10,424 bases of DNA. Origin: Acidobacteriota bacterium (GTDB lineage: Bacteria > Acidobacteriota > Terriglobia > Bryobacterales > Bryobacteraceae). The DNA lies in the NCBI GenBank assembly GCA_026394095.1, contig JAPKYY010000499.1, positions 1-10,424 on the forward strand. Reading direction: 5' to 3'. The notes beneath the pieces were generated by a model that saw only the letters and a program-made list of their open reading frames with translations, did not search any database and had not been told where the DNA came from. The translations under genes were made by a program, and so were the position numbers. Positions 6,715-10,424 of the stretch are shown piece after piece (within the stretch, counting starts at the first letter, position 1; every line of letters starts with the position of its first letter).

Positions 6715-8397
6715 CTAGCTCAATAGGATCTTACGAAGTTCGCCTTCGGGGTCGTCCATGATGCGGCAGTTGTTATCGAAGACCATCGTGCGCGCCCGAT
6801 TTGGCTCAAAGGGTTCCCACTTGAGGCCGGGCTGGCTCGGGTCGCCCTTGCGCGCAAAGTTGGCCCAGGCTGTCGCCATCTTCTTAGCCAGTGCCTGCGC
6901 CTGCGGACCGTTGCCGGTGCCCTGGTCGCAACGCTTTGTGTTGTCGAAGCAAAATGCCAATTCGGCAGTATGCCATGCCCCGGCATCTTCGAGCATGGGC
7001 GATTGCCAGGAGAAGTACCAGGCGTATGCGGGCGCCGCGTTTTGGGCGTGTTTCATAGTTGCCATGCGAGTGACGTTGTTGCGAAGCGCGAGGCCGTTCA
7101 GGCCGCTGCCGCCGCACATGTAGGACAGAGTGCGGATGCTCTTTTCCGGATGCGCCTTCTTGAGGGCCTCCACTAGCGCTTTGCCTTTGGCCTCGCCGTA
7201 GTTTCTGGTGAGCGTTGCCAGCCACTGGGCTTCGGTTGGCCGGGAGGACATTACGTTGCCTTCTTCGCTGACGGAGCCGAACAAGACCGGCACCTTCTTT
7301 GAAATCTCGGGGGCAGCATCGTAGAAGGAGCGCATGGTGATGGTGCGGCCATCGACGGTGGGGCCAGCTCCGACGCGCGGTCTGGCTGTTCCTGGTATGG
7401 GGGTGGGCCCGCCGATTCCCGCTGGAGGATTCATTTTGGCGGCGACTGCATTGCTGACCTCATTGAGCCTGGCCCACTCTAGTTTCTGAAGACCGGCCAT
7501 GTCTTTCACGCCCAAGTCGGCGATGACGCGCCGGGAGTATTCGCTGGACTCTTCAATCCCCGGAGGATTGCCGCCACCGCCCGATTGCGCCGAGGCACGG
7601 TGAATGAGTCCTTCGGCCGAGGACATTCCGAGTAGCGTGGTGACCTTGGAGCCACCTCCCGACTGGCCGTAAATCATCACGCAGTTGGGATCGCCGCCGA
7701 AGTTTGCGATGTTGTCGCGCACCCAGCGCAGTGCAGCGACCAGGTCTGTCATGCCGACGTTTACTGAATCTGCGTAGGCCGGCCCGCCTAGCGATGAGAC
7801 ATCGAGGAAGCCGAGAGAGTTGAGGCGATGATTGACCGTCACCGAGACCACATCGTGATGCCGGGCTAGTTGTGCGCCATCTTGTGAGGCGAGTTCGTAG
7901 GCTGAGCCGAAGGAGAATCCGCCGCCATGGATGTAGAACATCACCGGGCGCTTGCCGCTCAGGCTGGGTGTCCAGATGTTGACCTTCAGCATGTCTTCGC
8001 TGATCCAACCGTCGGTCCACTGATAAAGGAAGGACTGTTCGGGGGACCAGGTATGCAGACGCTGCGGGCAGTTGGCGCCGTAGATGAGGGTTGGGAGTTC
8101 GCCGTCCCAGGCGGCAGGCGGCCTGGCGGGTAACCACCGGTTCTCGCCACCTGTGTTGGCGCCGTAGGGTACGCCTTTGAAGGTGAAGACGCCGTCATCG
8201 ATATAGCCGCGGACCTTGCCGTATTGTGTCCTGGCTACCGCAGCACGCGGTGTGGAGCAAGTTGAGCCGGCGGCGGAAAGCGTTTTGGTGGCCGCAGTGG
8301 ACGTTGCTGCCGTCATTGCCGTAATGCCTGCGCTGGCCGAGAGCATCGCCTTGCGACGATCGAATCGGAGACCGTGGTTCGAATCGGATTTCGACAT
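6715..8397 (-). CDS. Tat-exported type B carboxylesterase (para-nitrobenzyl esterase family)
   Basis: A 560-residue serine hydrolase of the COesterase family. The N-terminus MSKSDSNHGLRFDRRKAMLS has a twin-arginine motif (R14-R15) before a hydrophobic Ala/Thr-rich stretch, so it should be exported folded by Tat. Family marks in order: FKGVPYG (74-79), ISEDMLKVNIWTP (132-144), oxyanion-hole HGGGF (157-161), the nucleophile elbow YGQSGGGS with Ser246 (commonly GESAGG), GSVSEEG with Glu378 or Glu379 as the acid, and GAWHTAELAFCF with His476. The triad is complete and the length normal. I chose ATG 8397 rather than the longer frame to 8496: GGAGG lies 7 nt upstream and the Tat motif then sits at the expected place; the extra 33 residues look like translated leader. 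It hydrolyses carboxylic esters; the natural substrate is unknown, perhaps plant-derived. It heads a two-gene operon with the Fes-like esterase. Confidence 0.93.
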   Translation of the reverse strand: MSKSDSNHGLRFDRRKAMLSASAGITAMTAATSTAATKTLSAAGSTCSTPRAAVARTQYGKVRGYIDDGVFTFKGVPYGANTGGENRWLPARPPAAWDGELPTLIYGANCPQRLHTWSPEQSFLYQWTDGWISEDMLKVNIWTPSLSGKRPVMFYIHGGGFSFGSAYELASQDGAQLARHHDVVSVTVNHRLNSLGFLDVSSLGGPAYADSVNVGMTDLVAALRWVRDNIANFGGDPNCVMIYGQSGGGSKVTTLLGMSSAEGLIHRASAQSGGGGNPPGIEESSEYSRRVIADLGVKDMAGLQKLEWARLNEVSNAVAAKMNPPAGIGGPTPIPGTARPRVGAGPTVDGRTITMRSFYDAAPEISKKVPVLFGSVSEEGNVMSSRPTEAQWLATLTRNYGEAKGKALVEALKKAHPEKSIRTLSYMCGGSGLNGLALRNNVTRMATMKHAQNAAPAYAWYFSWQSPMLEDAGAWHTAELAFCFDNTKRCDQGTGNGPQAQALAKKMATAWANFARKGDPSQPGLKWEPFEPNRARTMVFDNNCRIMDDPEGELRKILLS

Positions 8398-8404
8398 TTC
8401 TTTT

Positions 8405-8409
8405 CCTCC
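8405..8409 (-). promoter_or_regulatory. Strong Shine-Dalgarno of the type B esterase
   Basis: GGAGG on the minus strand, 7 nt before the ATG at 8397. It decides between this start and the upstream in-frame start at 8496. Confidence 0.85.
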
Positions 8410-8447
8410 GTGCATGTCTGCTGGCGGTGTGGGGAATAGGTTCATCC

Positions 8448-8476
8448 ATTCGCCATTCCTCAATTCGCCATTCCTC
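8448..8476. repeat. Two-copy tandem repeat with 15-bp period
   Basis: The 14-mer ATTCGCCATTCCTC occurs at 8448-8461 and again, exactly, at 8463-8476, separated by one A. It lies in the leader of the type B esterase, just upstream of its start, beside the strong hairpin at 8482-8514. Low-complexity GAATGGCGAATT-type tandems are often intergenic and variable in copy number; a regulatory role is not evident. Confidence 0.85.
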
Positions 8477-8481
8477 TTTGC

Positions 8482-8514
8482 GGCAGGACCTCGCATTGCA
8501 GTGCGGGGCCTGCC
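8482..8514. repeat. Strong imperfect palindrome (hairpin) in the divergent intergenic region
   Basis: GGCAGG (8482-8487), a bulged A, then CCTCGCA (8489-8495), a 6-nt loop TTGCAG, TGCGGGG (8502-8508) and CCTGCC (8509-8514) form a 13-bp GC-rich stem with one G-T pair. It is about 90-115 nt upstream of the type B esterase ATG. A TATACT hexamer on the minus strand (8535-8540) could be the -10 box of that operon, which would put the hairpin in its 5' leader, but no convincing -35 is seen. There is no T-run on either side, so a simple terminator is unlikely; a REP-like extragenic palindrome or a leader structure are options. The rest of 8398-8648 shows nothing else clear. Confidence 0.72.
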
Positions 8515-8636
8515 ACAGGAATTCCGCCTCAGCCAGTATATAGAGTTGGACAGAGACTTTCCGGTGGCTGCCGAAGGGCCCGGGGGCGGAAGAAGATGAC
8601 ATAGCCTGGATGGACGGCGTTCTGTAAGATAGGCAC

Positions 8637-8641
8637 GAGGA
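8637..8641 (+). promoter_or_regulatory. Ribosome binding site of the DUF1801 gene
   Basis: GAGGA 7 nt upstream of ATG 8649, fixing that start. Confidence 0.7.
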
Positions 8642-8648
8642 CTGCAAA

Positions 8649-9044
8649 ATGAATCCGGAGATAGTGAAATACAACGAGAAGCAGGAGCCGGATCAGCGGG
8701 AGCTTTGTGACCTGTTGGCGCAGGAGATCGACAAGAAACTGCCGGGAGCGGAGAACAAAATCTGGCATGGGCATCCCGTGTGGTTCCTCGATGGAAACCC
8801 GATCGTGGGATATAGCAAACAGAAGCCAGGCATCCGCCTGATGTTCTGGAGTGGTGCGGATTTTGGAGAAGCCCAGCTGAATGTTGTTGGCCAGAAGTTC
8901 AAGGATGCATCTATCTTTTTCAACGGTGTCTCAGAGGTGAAGGTGTCCGATTTACGGCGGTGGCTTAAGAAATCGCAAGAGGTGCAGTGGGATTACAAGA
9001 ACATCGTCAAGCGCAAGGGGCGGCTGGAGTTGTTGCAATCCTGA
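8649..9044 (+). CDS. DUF1801 domain protein
   Basis: A 131-residue cytoplasmic protein without signal peptide or membrane segment. It shows the DUF1801 (YdhG/YjbR-like fold) pattern: a helical start (EPDQRELCDLLAQEIDKKLPGAENKIWHGHPVWFL), then strand pairs GNPIVGYSKQKPGIRLMFWSG, a KDASIFFNGVSEV segment and a closing helix (VSDLRRWLKKSQE). The conserved W-x-G-x-P turn (IWHGHPVW) is clear. Family members are small single-domain proteins of uncertain function, sometimes labelled iron chaperone (Bacillus YdhG) on thin evidence. The length is typical, so it is complete. It is transcribed divergently from the esterase operon and converges on the permease gene, whose stop is 29 nt away with no clear terminator between; only a weak CCCG/CGGG inverted repeat is visible there. 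Confidence 0.85.
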   Translation: MNPEIVKYNEKQEPDQRELCDLLAQEIDKKLPGAENKIWHGHPVWFLDGNPIVGYSKQKPGIRLMFWSGADFGEAQLNVVGQKFKDASIFFNGVSEVKVSDLRRWLKKSQEVQWDYKNIVKRKGRLELLQS

Positions 9045-9073
9045 GCGTCCCGGCAATAACGCGGGCTTAGGTA

Positions 9074-10424
9074 TCAGTCTGCCCGGAGTGTGATCGCAGG
9101 ATCGATTCTGGCAGCGCGCATGGCTGGGACTAGACCCGAGATGGCAGCGGTGGCGAGGAAAGTGACTGTGATGCCCAGAAGAGTGAGTGGATCACCGGGA
9201 CTTACGTCGAAGAGAAGCGAAGTGAGGGATTGCCAGATGATGTAGGACCCTACCATTCCTCCGATGATTCCGGCACCAACCAGAAGGAGAGCGTGACGGA
9301 GGATCATCCAGAGTACTTCTCCGGGTTGCGCTCCGATGGCGAGGCGAATGCCGATCTCGCGGGTGCGCTGTGCGACCGTATAGGACAAGACACCACTGAG
9401 GCCGATGATGGCCAGCAGAAAAGCTACACCAGCAAAAACGCCCATCAGGAAGAGTGTGAATTTCTGACGCGAGAGGGATTCCGAAATGGTTGTCGTCATG
9501 GTTTGAATCTCCCAGACGGGTTGTGAGGAATCGGCCTCGAGTATCTTTTGCCGGACTGCCTGGGCCAGTTGCGCTGGCTCGCCCTGGGTGCGGACGATTA
9601 CGCTAAAAGTTGTGGCCTTGGACTGGATGAGGCTGGGGGAATGGAAGTAGGGGGCATAGACCTGAACACGAACCTTTGAGTCGAGCCCGAGGGTTTTGAC
9701 GTCTTTGGCGACGCCGACGATTTGACGCCATTCGGGCGGGTCGCCGAGGCCAATCTCCATGCGGCGGTTGATGCGGCCGTCGGGGAAATGGGTGCGGACA
9801 AAAGTTTCGTTTACGATGACGACCTGCGGGGCATCAACGCCGTCTGCATCGGTGAAGGCGCGGCCGGTAACGATGGGGATTTGCATCGTGTCGAAATAGG
9901 CAGGGGTTACAGCGAAATAGTCGGTGATGGGGGCGGTGGATGTTGTGACGGGTTCGCCACCTTCAACGCGCATGATGTAACGGGGGTTTTCCTGGAAGGG
10001 CAGGCTTGTGGAGATTGCGGCAAACTTGAGGCCGGGAATGGTGTTGAGATTCCGGATAATGGCCTGGCCGAACTGGATCTGGCGCGGGGTGTCGTTGTCG
10101 TATTTGGCCGGTAGGGGGGAGACACGCATGGAGAGCAGGTGGTCTGGCTTGAAGCCGAGGTCGACCTGATTGAGTTGCCCCAGACTGCGGATGAGGAGGC
10201 CGGCTCCGGTCATGAGCATTAGCGCGGCCGAAACCTGGGCGACGACGAGGAGGTTGCGCAGTTGGGTGCGAGCGGAGCCGCCGCGGGATTTGTCTTTGAG
10301 TTTGGTGTGGAGATCCACGCGGGATAGCTGGAGTGCGGGTACCAGGCCGAAGATTAGACCTGTGAGTACTACAGCGAGGATGTTGTAGCCAATGACACGC
10401 ATGTCGATGACGACCTGATCGATG
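9074..10424 (-). CDS. ABC transporter permease, FtsX/MacB type (ADOP-like), N-terminal part off the right edge
   Basis: The frame is open to the end of the window: before the internal Met at 10402 the codons read IDQVVID, as expected inside this family, so the true start lies outside. Visible order: a membrane helix (NILAVVLTGLIFGLVPALQL), the coupling-type segment SRVDLHTKLKDKSRGG, a second helix after LRNLLVVAQV (SAALMLMTGAGLLIRSL), a periplasmic MacB_PCD-type domain of roughly 230 residues (GFKPDHLLSMRVSPLPAKYD to about the QTMTTTISESLSRQ segment), then the C-terminal FtsX domain with three helices, the RTREIGIRLAIGAQPGEV cytoplasmic loop, and GLVPAMRAARIDPAITLRAD at the end. The middle helix pair followed by a second periplasmic domain is the layout of the duplicated permeases abundant in acidobacteria. 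No ATPase gene is in the window. Such permeases act in MacB-like export or envelope processes; the substrate is unknown. Confidence 0.92.
   Translation of the reverse strand, partial: IDQVVIDMRVIGYNILAVVLTGLIFGLVPALQLSRVDLHTKLKDKSRGGSARTQLRNLLVVAQVSAALMLMTGAGLLIRSLGQLNQVDLGFKPDHLLSMRVSPLPAKYDNDTPRQIQFGQAIIRNLNTIPGLKFAAISTSLPFQENPRYIMRVEGGEPVTTSTAPITDYFAVTPAYFDTMQIPIVTGRAFTDADGVDAPQVVIVNETFVRTHFPDGRINRRMEIGLGDPPEWRQIVGVAKDVKTLGLDSKVRVQVYAPYFHSPSLIQSKATTFSVIVRTQGEPAQLAQAVRQKILEADSSQPVWEIQTMTTTISESLSRQKFTLFLMGVFAGVAFLLAIIGLSGVLSYTVAQRTREIGIRLAIGAQPGEVLWMILRHALLLVGAGIIGGMVGSYIIWQSLTSLLFDVSPGDPLTLLGITVTFLATAAISGLVPAMRAARIDPAITLRAD

Noticed and set aside
7553..8137. Minus-strand ORF of 194 codons inside the type B esterase
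   Set aside because: It is an alternate frame of a gene with a complete catalytic triad; the Arg-rich translation is typical of a shadow frame in GC-rich DNA.
8397..8496. Longer N-terminus for the type B esterase starting at 8496
   Set aside because: It would put 33 unlikely residues, encoded by the tandem repeat and leader, before the Tat signal, while ATG 8397 has a strong GGAGG at ideal spacing.
9045..9073. Bidirectional terminator between DUF1801 and the permease
   Set aside because: Only a 4-bp CCCG/CGGG inverted repeat without a T-run is present, too weak to call.

Overview
The window looks like an accessory segment of a soil-type bacterial chromosome, most plausibly an acidobacterium. 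The pointers are an FtsX/MacB-type permease of the ADOP style, a Tat-exported type B carboxylesterase next to a Fes-like esterase, and large single-gene transcription units. This is inference from gene content; there is no rRNA or other marker gene here. No tRNA, rRNA, CRISPR array, transposase or integrase is visible.

Left half (1 to about 5260): a row of unrelated orphan genes with an imperfect repeat between every adjacent pair. The order is: gene 1 (minus, runs off the left edge, unknown) / repeat A / zinc-ribbon DUF4145 protein (minus) / repeat B / small membrane-anchored protein (minus) / repeat C / DUF4062 gene (plus, broken) / possible degenerate repeat E / HEPN (Apea-like) protein (minus) / partial repeat D. 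Copies A, B and C are about 160-175 bp, all in the same direction, with conserved ends, a variable middle and arms that can pair. The arrangement resembles a gene-cassette array, but the repeats lack the canonical integron attC core and no integrase is in view. Three of the five genes belong to families often seen in bacterial conflict or defence islands (HEPN, DUF4145, DUF4062).

Right half (5515-10424): ordinary chromosomal-type genes. A minus-strand pair encodes an exported type B carboxylesterase (8397 to 6715) and, 33 nt downstream, an exported Fes/XynZ-like esterase (6681 to 5515). The second gene is an otherwise intact frame carrying two in-frame TAA codons, so it is a pseudogene unless these are errors. 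Divergent from them is a small DUF1801 protein (8649-9044). It converges on a truncated ABC-transporter permease that leaves the right edge (9074-10424). The 250-bp divergent intergenic region holds a 15-bp-period tandem repeat and a strong 13-bp-stem hairpin.

The two halves seem to have different histories. The left part is a mosaic of small genes with weak ribosome binding sites; the right part has clear Shine-Dalgarno sites and operon spacing.
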